In this document: piece after piece, positions 43,816 to 54,218 of the stretch
Layout: every line of letters starts with the position of its first letter
Numbering within the stretch: the stretch's first letter is position 1
DNA from: Halichoerus grypus
Lineage: Eukaryota > Chordata > Mammalia > Carnivora > Phocidae
DNA: 64,000 bases
Reading direction: 5' to 3'
NCBI RefSeq assembly: GCF_964656455.1
Contig: NC_135722.1
Coordinates: forward strand, 85,865,313-85,929,312
Notes under the pieces: model-generated
What the model saw: the letters and a program-made list of their open reading frames with translations, nothing else
The model's database searches: none
Told to the model about the DNA's origin: nothing
Translations under genes and position numbers: made by a program

Positions 43816-44714
43816 TGGTGGCCAACTTACCCTCAAATGTCCAGTTGGTCTCTTTAAGGATTGTGCCATTTTGGAGTCTCAGCATTATTCTCTGTTGCTG
43901 GCAAGTTGAACACTCAGCAGTGGCAGAAATCAGTGTTGGAAAGTGGCAGTCCATGTTGTTGGGCCCATGCACGGGTCTCCATCCTTGCCACCATGACCCC
44001 TTCATCCATACACATGGTTAATGTCAACTTGCCATTTTGTCTTGGAGGTTGTTATGTGCCTGTTCCCTGGGGATTCATCTCTGGTGGGCATTAACATGTG
44101 AGACAAAGATCCTCACACGTGGTGCTCACGTCCATATACCCACCCACATGTTCCTACCTTAACCTTCCCAGCTTCTATCTTTGTCAATCCAGGTCAGCCA
44201 GGATCCCAGGTATTAATAACCAGGGCCCTTCCCATGATGTCACAGACCTGCCTTGGTTGGGTTGTTAACTCAGTAATTAGAGCTCAGCTGCTCTCCCTCA
44301 GATTCCTGGGCTTAGTCCTCAGCTTTCCCAGCACACCTGCTTGAGAATTTTTGTATGCAACCAAAGACGCCCTCTGGCTTTCACACCTGGCTTTCAATTG
44401 CCTGTTGCTCTCAGCTGTTTATTTTCACTCTGTGAAGCGTCAATAACCCTTAGCAATAGCCATCCAATCCTGTTATCCTTATAGCTAATATTTTCTCCAC
44501 ACCTTTCAAACACCTGATACATTGTTCCCATTAATGCATTCCCTTCTGCCAGTACACTACCAGTGAATGGTAACCATTGGACCCCCACTTTGTGCCCAAG
44601 GCTCTCTTTAGCCCACCTGCCTCCAGTGAAGTAGCCTTCTTGCCAGCCAGGAAGTGAGTGAGCCAGCTCCAAATCTCATCACAAACTACATCTTAGTACC
44701 ATCCTGGGTTAGTA

Positions 44715-45130
44715 CCATCCTAGGCTGGATTCTCTAAAACAGACTCTGAAATGGAATTTGAGGTACGATACATCAGTCAATAGTCTATAAATCAGTCTAT
44801 AAAAATAAAGAAAAAACAGGGCTGGAAAGAGGGAAGTCCAACTGGGATACAGACCCTTCAAAGCCTCAGCAAACCCGCAGGGAGCTTTGGAGTCACATTT
44901 GCCCCTCAGTGTTGTCCTTGTCAGGCTGGGATGGCTGGGCCTCTATACCTCCACCGACTCTGTCACCAGATGTGGGCTGCTCTGGGAAGGGCATGACTGT
45001 GGTGAGGCAGCCAGCCCTCTGCAGATTGAGACAGAGCCTAAAAGGGGCTGAGAGCAAGGCTGACTGCCAAGGACATGCCCCTAAGCTGGGCTGCTCGTTC
45101 TAGGGTCTGGGCAGTGCCTTTCCACTTCTC
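44715..45130. mobile_element. LTR-like segment B of an old ERV-L-type remnant
   Basis: This is the partner of segment A at 42150, in the same orientation and collinear over at least 300 bp at visibly high divergence. The last recognisable shared block is 'cagccctctgcag' followed by 'ctgagagcaaggctgact' against 'ctgagggcaggaaaatgcct'. The limits are approximate because I could not find target-site duplications. Confidence 0.55.
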
Positions 45131-45545
45131 CATGCCCACCACACTCAAGAAGTATTGCATCCACATTCTGGTCTTAACTTTAACCATTTCAGAGCTAAAA
45201 CATACCTTCAGTAACATCTCTGTTCCTCTCTGCCCCTCTCTGTCACTGATAAGAACTTAAAATGACGGTGACTAGCTAAGGTCTTCCTAGAATCCAGGGC
45301 TCTTGATTACTAGTCTCTGATTAGCAGTCCTTGCTTATTCAGGTCTTTATCAAATGTTCTTCTCACCCTCAGGGCATATATCTGTTGTATATGATGTCTG
45401 TATACTTTATGAATATTTCACTTTGTAGAGAGCCTCCCCCAGGCTGCAAGCAAAATGCCATGTGCCCTGCGGGTCTTCATTTAGATAATAATTAACTAAA
45501 AGGGAGAGAATGAGGACCTGCTGTGTACCCCAGAATTCCTCATGT
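45131..45545. other. no feature recognised
   Basis: Ordinary sequence to the right of the LTR-like segment. Confidence 0.3.
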
Positions 45546-45546
45546 T

Positions 45547-45571
45547 CTCTCTGTGTCTGTCTGTCTCTCTG

Positions 45572-45603
<32 letters not shown>
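45547..45603. repeat. (TCTG)n/(CT)n then (CA)n microsatellite
   Basis: A pyrimidine part is followed by about 12 CA units. The His/Thr frame across it is an artefact. Confidence 0.95.
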
Positions 45604-45654
45604 GTGCAAACATCAGCTGGTTTGTGATCAGCATCACCACACTACAGTGCTAAT

Positions 45655-46640
45655 GCTAGTTGTGTTTTCCATTCATTCACTAAGCACTCATGGAATTGCT
45701 GTGAGGTGCTGTGCTCGGCACTTGGGGATCCCCATGGGGTTGAGTGGCTCAGTCCTGGGCCTCGTGGAGCTTGCAGTCTCGAAGGGAAGACAAAGAGAGG
45801 TGACTGCAGTGACATGTGACAGGGCTCTGATGGAAATGTGCCCGGAACTGTGGTAACACCTGTACCTGGGACCAGGCAGGGCTTAAACAGAGGGATGAAG
45901 AAAATGGGGTGTATTCGGACAAGGAGCAGGAATGTTCTCTGCAGGCAGGAGGACAAGGCAGCATGGCCTGAGGGAGCTGCAGCAACTGGGGGAGGTTGGA
46001 GCATTCAGTGTGGGAGGAGGCCCAAGAGATGAGGCTCCCGAGGGGGTAGGGCAGGGTGCACCCCAGGAAAGTGCTGATAAGACCGGCTAGCAGTTTGGGG
46101 GGGCTTTTGAGGGACCTGACCACGTGGTGCATTAGCAAGACCAGCCAGCCGATTTATGGATTGGGTGGGATGTAGGGTGAGTTCTGGGACTGGACTGGGG
46201 GCTCCATCACAGTGCTCTGGGCAAGAACAGCAGCAGGGGAAGCAGAGAAGGCAGGATAGCTACAGAGACATGAGGAAGTAAAATTAATTAGACTTGAAGA
46301 TAGAAACTGGGAGTGAGGGAGAGGGAGGACAAGATGAGGTATAAAGGGAGAACAGGCATGGCCTGAGCTCCGGGATCCAGTTTTGCATATGTCAAGTTGG
46401 AACTGACTGCTCATGATTAGGCGAAGAAGCCCAGTAAACCACTGCATATATGGGTACGAAGCTTGGGTGGAGTCACTATGCTAGAAATACAGATTTGGGG
46501 TTCGGCAGGTATGTGAATGTGATATTCGATACACTTCCAGATAGCGCAGCTGCAGCTGTCCTTATCCCCACTGTTGTTGGGCAGAGGGGTGGCAAGGAGC
46601 AGGTAGGCACCCTGGGAGTTAGGTACAAGAAGCTGTCTAG
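45655..46640. mobile_element. ancient L2/CR1-class repeat, long copy
   Basis: 'attcattcactaagcactca', 'gctgtgctcggcacttgggg', 'cctcgtggagcttgcagtct', 'catggcctgagggagctgca' and 'ctagaaatacagatttgggg' follow, over nearly 1 kb, the common old repeat whose right part reads like '...gagatataaatttgggagtcatcag'. Overlapping minus-strand frames 45642-46138 are compositional. Family name uncertain. Confidence 0.5.
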
Positions 46641-48856
46641 ACTTTGAAACTGGAAGGAGAAGTCTAGATATTGCAGTAGAAAGTAAAGCCTACCATTCAG
46701 AACAGTTTGGAAATCAAATCCCTCCCTTGGCCCTTCAGTAGAGAGGAAATAGAGAACAAAGAATGGCAAACAGAGGGTTTTTAAATAAATCATAATTAGT
46801 AACACACACATGGGCCCAGTGTAGGCGAGCAATTAGACAGCTAATTATATTGAAACTGCATGTTCACAAAGCCAGAGAGCCTCACCCCAAAATGGGGAGC
46901 TTCCAGATATTGTAAGGAAGCCTGAAGGGACTGAGGCTGCCCAGTGGGACTGGTTCAGGCCTCCAATAGTTGGTGAAGGTAATGCGTATGTATGTTTAAG
47001 GATACTCTATCTGAATCCTCATACTGAGAATTTTTGAGCACCTGCAATAGCAGCTGGGCTTCTGGCCTAACTGGAAGAGAAATGGATTCTCTTAACCAAG
47101 TACCACTTTTAAAAAATGCTGCCCTCCAGCTAAAGGCTTCACTGGTTACCCCAGGGCCCTTGGGGCTGGGCTTGTGCATAGCAAGGGCTCCATCTAGTGG
47201 CCAATGCTGGAATCACGTGCAGTATGTACTGCCCTGTGGCTCTTGAGTGTTCGCTCCCAGTAGTGCAACAGGAGCCTTCCAGGGTGGTGAGGTCTGCATG
47301 CAGGGGCCTGACTGTTCAACCGGGTTAAGTATGCCCTGAGCTACTGTTAGAAAAAAACAAACATTCATTAACAGTGCATTTGTAGAAATAGACCAGGCAT
47401 AAGGAAAAATTGTGGGTTTTGTCATTTCACTTTTTCAATTTATTTTGCACAATTCTTTTTGTCTTCAAAAGCCTCAGGCTCTGTGTAGGGTTTGCCATTT
47501 AGCTATGTTTTTTACTCTCCTTTTTTATTCCCTTTCTCTTACAAACATGAGGAACAAAGGCTTCATCAGAAACAAAAGACTCTGCTAATATCAACCTGAA
47601 AAAAAAAATCAGTGATCAGGAAACCCTTGAAGGGGTGAGAGGTGGGGAGCGAGGCTGGGTTCTTTCGAGAAGCCTCCCCTGCCTCAGCCTCTCACTTCTC
47701 CTCACCTTGGTTTTCTGCCCCTGCATCCCGTGCATCCACACACAGGCTGCTCCTGGCCAAGGATGAGTATGAAGGAAGAAAGAGAAGCCAGGGAAAGGAT
47801 GATGTGGTCTGTGCTGGGGAGGCAGGGAGGAAACTGGGGGCAAACGTTTTTACTGTTTGTGGAGAAAGGAATTTGGGCTACCTTCCAAAGAAATTGAGGG
47901 GAGAGGGTAATTCTGAGTAGAGAAACCAGCAATTAGGAATGCTGTGGGGTCTTGAGATGAGGACTGTGGGCAGGTGTGGGGGCCAGCAGCCACTCAGCAA
48001 AGCTGTGAGGCTTGAAGATATCTCACCTTGGGAGAACCGATAGCAATTTCAAGCGCATTCTGTCTATAACACACTAATACGCAGAGCAAGTAGGTTGTCG
48101 GCTTTGCTGAAGGTGATTCAAGGATAAAGAAGGGGGAAAGAATTAGACCCTCCACTGTACCAGCCACCATGAAATCAGAGGTAAAAATGCAAAAGGGAGA
48201 GGAAGAACTGAGATGAATCCCTTTCCCTGGCATGCACATTGGCTCCCTGTCATGTCTGTCCCTGACACAGACCACATCCCTCAAGAATAGAGCTACACTC
48301 AGAATTCAAATGTGCTATCTATTCTGCACGTATATGCAGAAACAAGGTTGTTGCCAACACTTCTAATGGAAAAATGGTAGTCTGAATACAAAGGGAAAGC
48401 AGACTGTTTCACTCTATGAAATCGTCTATATGAAATCAGAAATAAAACTGCAAGAGAAGCAAGAAAAGCTTGAGCAGAAACTCTTCTCTGGGCATAAAAA
48501 TGAGTTGAACTGAGCAAAATCATAAATGCAAACCATCCACATCACCTTTGCCACAGGGGACGATGCCCCAGAATAGAATTTAATGCCAAATTAAATGTTC
48601 CATCCACCCTTTCCAGCAACAGAGCTATAAATGGGGAAAGCAAATCAAGGTTGCTGCTGCAGTTGCTGAAGGATATTGGCTGACGGCACATAAATAAGCG
48701 TATAGGAGTTGGTTAATTCAGGTGTGGGATGCCTTGGGCCCAGAAGGGTCAGAGAGTGAGGGCCAATCATCACAGGGGGCATACCTTGGATGTAAGGACA
48801 TCAGTCACATTGATTTTCATCTGGCACCTCCAAGAGCATTTTCCTTTTCTTTGCAG
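46641..48856. other. long stretch without recognised repeats
   Basis: About 2.2 kb of single-copy-looking DNA. A GC-richer block lies at 47620-47850. The segment 48530-48720 has well-mixed composition and homeobox-like cores ('aatttaatgccaaattaaat', 'ggttaattc') but no other evidence of function. Frames on both strands at 47616-47932 overlap and are unrecognised. Confidence 0.35.
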
Positions 48857-48975
48857 AGGTTTTGGAACTTCCCAGACTTTACCAGATGCACTGGAAGACT
48901 ACTGATTATGATCGGACTGGCCGGACAGGAGGAAATGGGGGAGGGGGCATTTCCATAGCAGAGACTTGGTATCAG
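48857..48975 (+). other. exon-like segment (strong acceptor, donor, open frame)
   Basis: Upstream lies 'ttttccttttctttgcag', a strong polypyrimidine acceptor. Downstream is 'tatcaggtaaacaa', a plausible donor. The 119 bp between are open in only one frame (phase 2 at the left), which reads Val-Leu-Glu-Leu-Pro-Arg-Leu-Tyr-Gln and later a Gly-rich Asn-Gly-Gly-Gly-Gly stretch. No protein family is recognised and 119 is not a multiple of three, so it would need partner exons that I cannot see. A lncRNA exon, an unannotated exon or chance are all possible. Confidence 0.25.
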
Positions 48976-49059
48976 GTAAACAATGATGCCTCTGACTTGC
49001 TTTCGCAACAGTGGCACGACAATAGTAAGGAAAAATGTGAATCGCCAAAAAACGCTCTG

Positions 49060-49170
49060 GGCTCCGGACTTGAACTCAAAAGGTCTGGATTCAAGTGTGG
49101 CACTGACCTTTACCAGCTCTATAACCCAGGGCATATCACTTCAGTGAGCACTCCAATCTCAGCACTTTTT
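49060..49170 (+). mobile_element. MIR SINE, head only
   Basis: 'ggacttgaactcaaaaggtc', 'tggattcaagtgtggcactg' and 'cagctctataacccagggca' match the MIR head. Confidence 0.65.
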
Positions 49171-49422
49171 TTTGTGCAGGGTTGGACAAAGTGTTCTTGA
49201 AAATTCCTTTCTGGAGCATTATTTGATGTGGGAACACTTGCAGAGGTGTAGGGGAAGGAATAAGTCTAAATGGGATGCCAGTGAAGACCAACACTAGTCA
49301 TGTCTACAGAGACATCAATAATCACTTTAGCTTCCGTGGGGCTTATTTCTAGTTCCACTGTTAGGAAATATCCTCTTTATCTTTAGAAAACAAATGAACA
49401 AGCAAACATTTTACCTCTACTT
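49171..49422. other. no feature recognised
   Basis: Short ordinary stretch up to the L1 insertion. Confidence 0.3.
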
Positions 49423-51469
49423 AAAAGTGCATACAGTCACCCAAAACCATAAGATACCTAGGAATAAATCTAACCAAAGAGGCAAAGAATCTGTACTCAG
49501 AAAACTATAAAATACTCATGAAAGAAATTGAGGAAGACACAAAGAAATGGAAAAACATTCCATGCTCATGGACTGGAAGAACAAATATTGTGAAGATGTC
49601 AATGCTACCTAGAGCAATCTACACATTTACTGCAATCCCTATCAAAATACCATCCACTTTTTTCAAAGAAATGGAAAAAATAATCCTCAAATTTGTATGG
49701 AACCAGAAAAGATCTTGAATAGCCAGAGGAATGTTGAAAAAGAAAAGCAAAGCCGGTGGCATCACAATTCTGGACTTCAAGCTCTATTACAAAGCTGTCA
49801 TCATCAAGACAGTATGGTACTGGCAAAAAAACAGACACATAGATCAATAGAACAGAACAGAGAGCCCAGAAAGGGACCCTCAACTCTATGGTCAACTAAT
49901 CTTTGACAAAGCAGGAAAGAATGTCCAATGGAAAAAAGACAGTCTCTTCAACAAATGGTGCTGGGAAAATTGGACAGCCACATGAAGAAGAATGAAACTG
50001 GACCATTTCCTTACACCACACACAAAGAGACTCAAAATGGTTGAAAGACCTAAATGTGAGACAGGAGTCCATCAAAATCCTAAAGGAGAACACAGGCAGC
50101 AACCTCTTCGACCTCAACTGCAGCAACATCTTCCTAGAAACACTGCCAAAGGCAAGGGAAGCAAGGGCAAAAATGAACTATTGGGACTTCATCAAGATAA
50201 AAAGCTTTTGCAAAGCAAAGGAAACAGTCAACAAAGCCAAAAGACAACTGACAGAATGGGAGAAGATATTTGCAAATGACATATCAGATACAGGGCTAGT
50301 ATCCAAAATCTATAAAGAACTTATCAAACTCAACACCCAAAGAACAAATAATCCAATCAAGAAATGGGCAGAAGACATGAACAGACATTTTTCCAAAGAA
50401 GACATCCAAATGGCCAACAGACACATGAAAAAGTGCTCAACATCGCTCGGCATCAGGGAACTCCAAATCAAAACTTCAATGAGATATCACCTCACACCAG
50501 TCAGAATGGCTAAAATTAATAAGTCAGGAAACGACAGATGTTGGCAGGGATGCGAGAAAGGGGAATCCTTCTACACTGTTGGTGGGAATGCAAGCTGGTG
50601 CAGCCACTCTGGAAAACAGTATGGAGGTTCCTCAAAAAGTTGAAAATAGAGCTACCGTATGACCCAGCAATTGCACTACTGGGTATTTACCCCAAAGATA
50701 CAAATGTAGGGATCCAAAGGGGTACGTGCACCCCGATGTTTATAGCAGCAATGTCCACAATAGCCAAACTATGGAAAGAGCCAAGATGTCCATCAACAGA
50801 TGAATGGATAAAGAAGATATGGTATATATATACAGTGGGATATTATGCAGCCATCAAAAGGAATGAGATCTTGCCATTTGCAACGACGTGGGTGGAACTA
50901 GAGGGTATTATGCTGAGCGAAATAAGCCAATCAGAGAAAGACATGTATCATATGATCTCACTGGTATGAGAAATTCTTAATCTCAGGAAACAAACTGAGG
51001 GTTTTTGGAGTGATGGAGGGTGGGAGGGATGGGGTGGCTGGGTGATAGACATTGGGGAGGGTATGTGCTATGGTGAATGCTGTGAATTGTGTGAGACTGA
51101 TGAATCACAGACCTGTACCTCTGAAACAAATAATACATTATATGTTAAAAAAAGAAGAAGAAGAAGAAGATAATAGGAAGGGAAAAATGAAGGGGGGGAA
51201 ATTGGAGGGGGAGATGTACCATGAGAGACTATGGACTCTGAGAAACAAACTGAGGGTTCTAGAGGGAAGGGTCTGGGGGGGATGGGCTAGCCTGGTGATG
51301 GGTATTAAAGAGGGCACGTATTGAATGGAGCACTGGGTGTTATACACAAACAATGAATCACGGAACACTACACCAAAAACTAATAATGTAATGTATGGTG
51401 ATTAACGTAACATAATAAAATAAAATTTAAAAAAAAACAGTATTTAGGGAAAAAAAAGTGCATACAGTC
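49423..51469 (+). mobile_element. 5'-truncated carnivore L1 with target-site duplication
   Basis: The body 49439-51453 is flanked by perfect 16-bp duplications 'aaaagtgcatacagtc' (49423-49438 and 51454-51469). It begins within ORF2 just past the reverse transcriptase core ('ccataagatacctaggaata') and continues through the ORF2 end into the 3' UTR with a (GAA)n tract (51151-51168), G-rich blocks and 'taatgtatggtgattaacgt'. After a first A-run a 13-nt 'cagtatttaggga' precedes a second A-run. It is typical of premature termination of reverse transcription. Confidence 0.95.
49518..50969 (+). pseudogene. L1 ORF2 remnant, C-terminal part
   Basis: Three blocks in shifting frames cover the ORF2p C-terminal third. 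49518-49715 has [10 protein letters not shown] and Ile-Leu-Lys-Phe-Val-Trp-Asn. 50041-50643 has Tyr-Trp-Asp-Phe-Ile-Lys-Ile-Lys and Lys-Lys-Trp-Ala-Glu-Asp-Met-Asn-Arg. 50538-50969 has the Cys-bearing His-Cys-Trp-Trp-Glu-Cys-Lys region, Ala-Leu-Leu-Gly-Ile-Tyr-Pro-Lys-Asp and the natural end. Between them lie stops and frame shifts near 49715-50040 and 50540-50640. No endonuclease or catalytic reverse transcriptase is included. Confidence 0.88.
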
Positions 51470-51994
51470 GCCTCATTTTGTAACTGCATTCCTAGAAATC
51501 TCATACTAAAGTGGATTGTTACCAACCAATACCATTTTCCCTGTAGGAAGATTGCTGTAATTGGGAATAGTGTTCCACATTAAGAATTTGGCATCAAATA
51601 AATCAGAGACATCACTAACAATATGATATAAGGGGAGAAATATAACAGTAAACTTCTATAATCATTTAAAATAGTAAAATTGTGCTCCAACTCACATAAA
51701 ATGGGCATAAGTATATTGTACATGTTGATTATAGAAGAGACCCCAATGTGCTATAAAGTGTATATAGAACACATAAAACTCTAACATTAGCATACCATAA
51801 ATTCAACCTAAAACCAGCATACCAACTATAATAAATTTAATTAAACATTAAATGAGCAATAATTTGGTTTTCCTTCTTAGAATTTAGAAGGGCTTGTTGA
51901 GGCTAATCCTGCTAACTTGTATCTCTTAAAAACAACAATAACAAAAGTAGGTTAAGTTGATGTGGTTTTTTTCTTTTTGATAATTTTTTGTGTT
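51470..51994. other. AT-rich stretch, no feature recognised
   Basis: No repeat or frame recognised between the L1 and the next SINE. Confidence 0.35.
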
Positions 51995-52228
51995 AAAAAG
52001 GAGACAGCCCAGGACGCCTGGGTGGCTCAGTTGGTTAAGCATCTGCCTTTGGCTCAGGTCATGATCCCAGGGTTGTGGGATCAAGTCCCACATCAGACTC
52101 CCTGTTCAGAGGGGAGCCTGCTTCTCCCTCTGCCTGCCGCTCCCCCTGCTTGTGCTCTTTCTCTCCTTCTCTCTCAGACAAATAAATAAATAAATTCTTT
52201 AAAAAAAAAAAAAAAAGGAGACAGCCCA
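51995..52228 (+). mobile_element. Carnivore tRNA-derived SINE with target-site duplication
   Basis: The body 52012-52216 runs from 'ggacgcctgggtggctcagt' to a long A-tail. Duplications of 'aaaaaggagacagccca' occur at 51995-52011 and, sharing A residues with the tail, at 52212-52228. The insertion lies just left of the unassigned LTR-like repeat. Confidence 0.95.
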
Positions 52229-52284
52229 AAACAGAGTCACTTATCTTAATCCCCACCAAGACCTAACACCTGACCTCAGGGCAG

Positions 52285-52610
52285 CTTCAGCATCTCCCAG
52301 AAATGTGATCTGCAACCAGCCAAACTGGAATTTCCTGGTCAGCACTAGGAGGTAGTCTACTGATAGACCACATCTGTTCCTCCTAGGAGGGCAACCTTGC
52401 CTGAAATAATGCATTCTTTGCTAGTACTTTCCTTTTTTCCCCTCCCTCTCTGCCTTGAAACCCTTTCTTTTTCTGCAGCTCCATGGAGCTCCTTCCTATT
52501 TGCTAGATGGGATGCTGCCCAATTTATGAATCATTGAATAAAGCTGATTTGATCTTTACATTTACTCAGTTGAATTTTTGCTATGAACACTTGTAACAAA
52601 CAGGGGAATT
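52285..52610 (+). mobile_element. unassigned LTR-like interspersed repeat, copy 2
   Basis: Collinear with 7575-7905 over about 300 bp. This copy has a better 'gaataaagctgatttgatct' signal and a clean end 'tactcagttgaatttttgct'. The spacing of an AATAAA signal about 40 bp before the right end fits an LTR R/U5 boundary. No internal region or partner LTR is seen nearby, so both copies look like solo LTRs. Confidence 0.6.
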
Positions 52611-53020
52611 TGGACAGTTTCATTAACTATGGAGCCATCTGAAAGACAGTAAATGCCAATACGAGTTTGCTTTTTGAAGATAATGATGATGGCATTTCCC
52701 CCCAAATAAACATCAGTTAAGTAAAAGCTTATCCAACATTGCTCCCCTTCACCCCTTCTTGTCTCCTCCCTTGTTCTGAAGTTGTACTCTATATTGGACC
52801 AAATAAAGGCCAGCCAATATGAGAACAGTAAGTGCTACTTAAATCGCTCCACATGACGTTTTGTTGACAGCTATTAGAGACCTTCACACCTTATCAAAAA
52901 AAGGGAGAACAATTACAAGTCATTTGAATGGCCTTCAGAACGAATGTTAAATCATTTTTCTTGGACATAAGATAGTTATAGCAACTGTCCACAGCTTTTT
53001 GTGGACAACAAAATATTCTC
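52611..53020. other. no feature recognised
   Basis: Ordinary sequence. Confidence 0.3.
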
Positions 53021-53024
53021 TTAC

Positions 53025-53215
53025 ATTTTTATACACTTCACAGTTTAAAACTATTATGTAATTTGACGATCGTAGCTATCCAATTAGGAAAATATGTTGG
53101 GCACAATGATTTCCTACTTTATGATTGAAGAAATAAAAGTTTAGATAGCTTAAGGGACTGATTTGCAGTTACAAAGCCAGAGAAAAGCATTAAGAGCTGA
53201 GGCATTATTATAAAA
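53025..53215 (-). mobile_element. MIR SINE (very degenerate)
   Basis: 'ttttatacacttcacagttt' upstream, 'gattgaagaaataaaagttt' and 'gcagttacaaagccagagaa' resemble the reverse-orientation MIR layout. Confidence 0.4.
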
Positions 53216-53263
53216 TTATAGAGAAGCATGTCCACAAGTATTTCATGACTATGAGTCTATGAA

Positions 53264-53300
53264 TCCTAAAATAATAATAGTGATAATAATAATAATAATG
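53264..53300. repeat. (ATA)n microsatellite
   Basis: Imperfect AATAAT units. Confidence 0.85.
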
Positions 53301-53309
53301 GAAGATGAC

Positions 53310-53900
53310 TTAGGGGCACCACTCCATACAGGAGTCCCCTTCATAATATTCAGCTCATTTAAAATCACCCCCTGGGCTATAGCAGTCCACTTTCTACAGG
53401 GACATTCAACCAGGGTTAATTATCCCACAAGGCAAAACACTCCATTTTTTGACAAACTTTTAATTATTAGAAAAGTCTTCCTTCATTTATCCTAATTCTG
53501 CTTTCTAGAATCTCAAAGAATATGTTTAATCATTCTTCCACACAATATTTCAAATATTTGAAGGTAGTTGTCATGTTTCCCACTCATAAGGCACAACTTC
53601 TAGACCCTCTGTCCTCCTGGTGGCCATTCTTTGATTTATCTATGCCACTCTTAAAACCAGGTTCCCAGAAGCAACCATAAAACTCCAAGGCTACTCTGAC
53701 CAGTGTATAGTGGCCTGAAATTTCTATCAATATAGCTCTCTGTGTTCCAAATTGAAATCTCTATTAAATATAGCTTAAGATAACAGAAATTTTTGGCAGA
53801 CACATCATGGTGTTGGTTCCTATTAAGCTTACATCCAACTAAAATCTCTATGTTTTCTTTTCCCATATAATCTGCTAGTGAGCCAATACTCTCCTATCAT
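53310..53900 (+). mobile_element. CR1/L3-like LINE fragment
   Basis: 'aatatttgaaggtagttgtc', 'atgtttcccactcataaggc', 'ctctgaccagtgtatagtgg', 'ggcagacacatcatggtgtt', 'attaagcttacatccaacta' and 'aaaatctctatgttttcttt' match in order the amniote CR1/L3 landmark text ('tgaagacagctatcatgtc...gaccagtgcagag...ggcagccacatcacactgttggctcat...agtccactaaaacccc'). Confidence 0.65.
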
Positions 53901-53934
53901 AATCATATTAGGTCATGACATTAGCAAATATGGG

Positions 53935-54155
53935 AGGCTTATCTTTATGTATTCAGTGTTTCTCAACAAGAGTTTCAATGAAATTTTGGACAGGATAATT
54001 CTTTGCTGTATGGACTGTTCCATATTATCACAGGATGCAATTAAGTATTAGCGACAACATTTGATTGTCCTTGTGACAATCAAAAATAACCCTGTACACC
54101 TCCAAAACACCCCTAGGAAAGAGATATCCCTGCAGTTGAGAATCCTTATCAACTT
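53935..54155 (+). mobile_element. MER20 nonautonomous hAT-Charlie element
   Basis: 'tcagtgtttctcaacaagag', 'attttggacaggataattct', 'ttgctgtatggactgttcca' and the right-end 'cctgcagttgagaatcc' follow MER20 ('...attttgggccagataattctttgttgtggg...gttgagaaccactg'). Confidence 0.75.
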
Positions 54156-54218
54156 ATCAATTGAAATGTTGCAGTATGAAGAACAGAGCCCTCTGTCATA
54201 CCAGTATACACTTACTTC

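Larger units (their letters stand above)
42561..44714 (-). mobile_element. decayed internal region of the ERV-L-type remnant (tentative)
   Basis: The interior between the two LTR-like segments has no intact gene. On the minus strand the frame 44672-44394 (92 codons) is the longest piece of non-repetitive-looking peptide. All else is stopped or shifted. The block 43040-43370 ('gttgtgacacagtgccatgt', 'ttgcctccaaactaatgctt') is repeat-like but not placed. A (GTTTT)n run at 43014-43036 and a MaLR LTR at 43470-43815 interrupt it. Assignment to ERV-L is inference from layout; gag, pol or env could not be identified. Confidence 0.35.

Noticed and set aside
45642..46138. Overlapping 120-129 codon minus-strand frames
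   Set aside because: They cover an old, degenerate interspersed repeat with no coding match.
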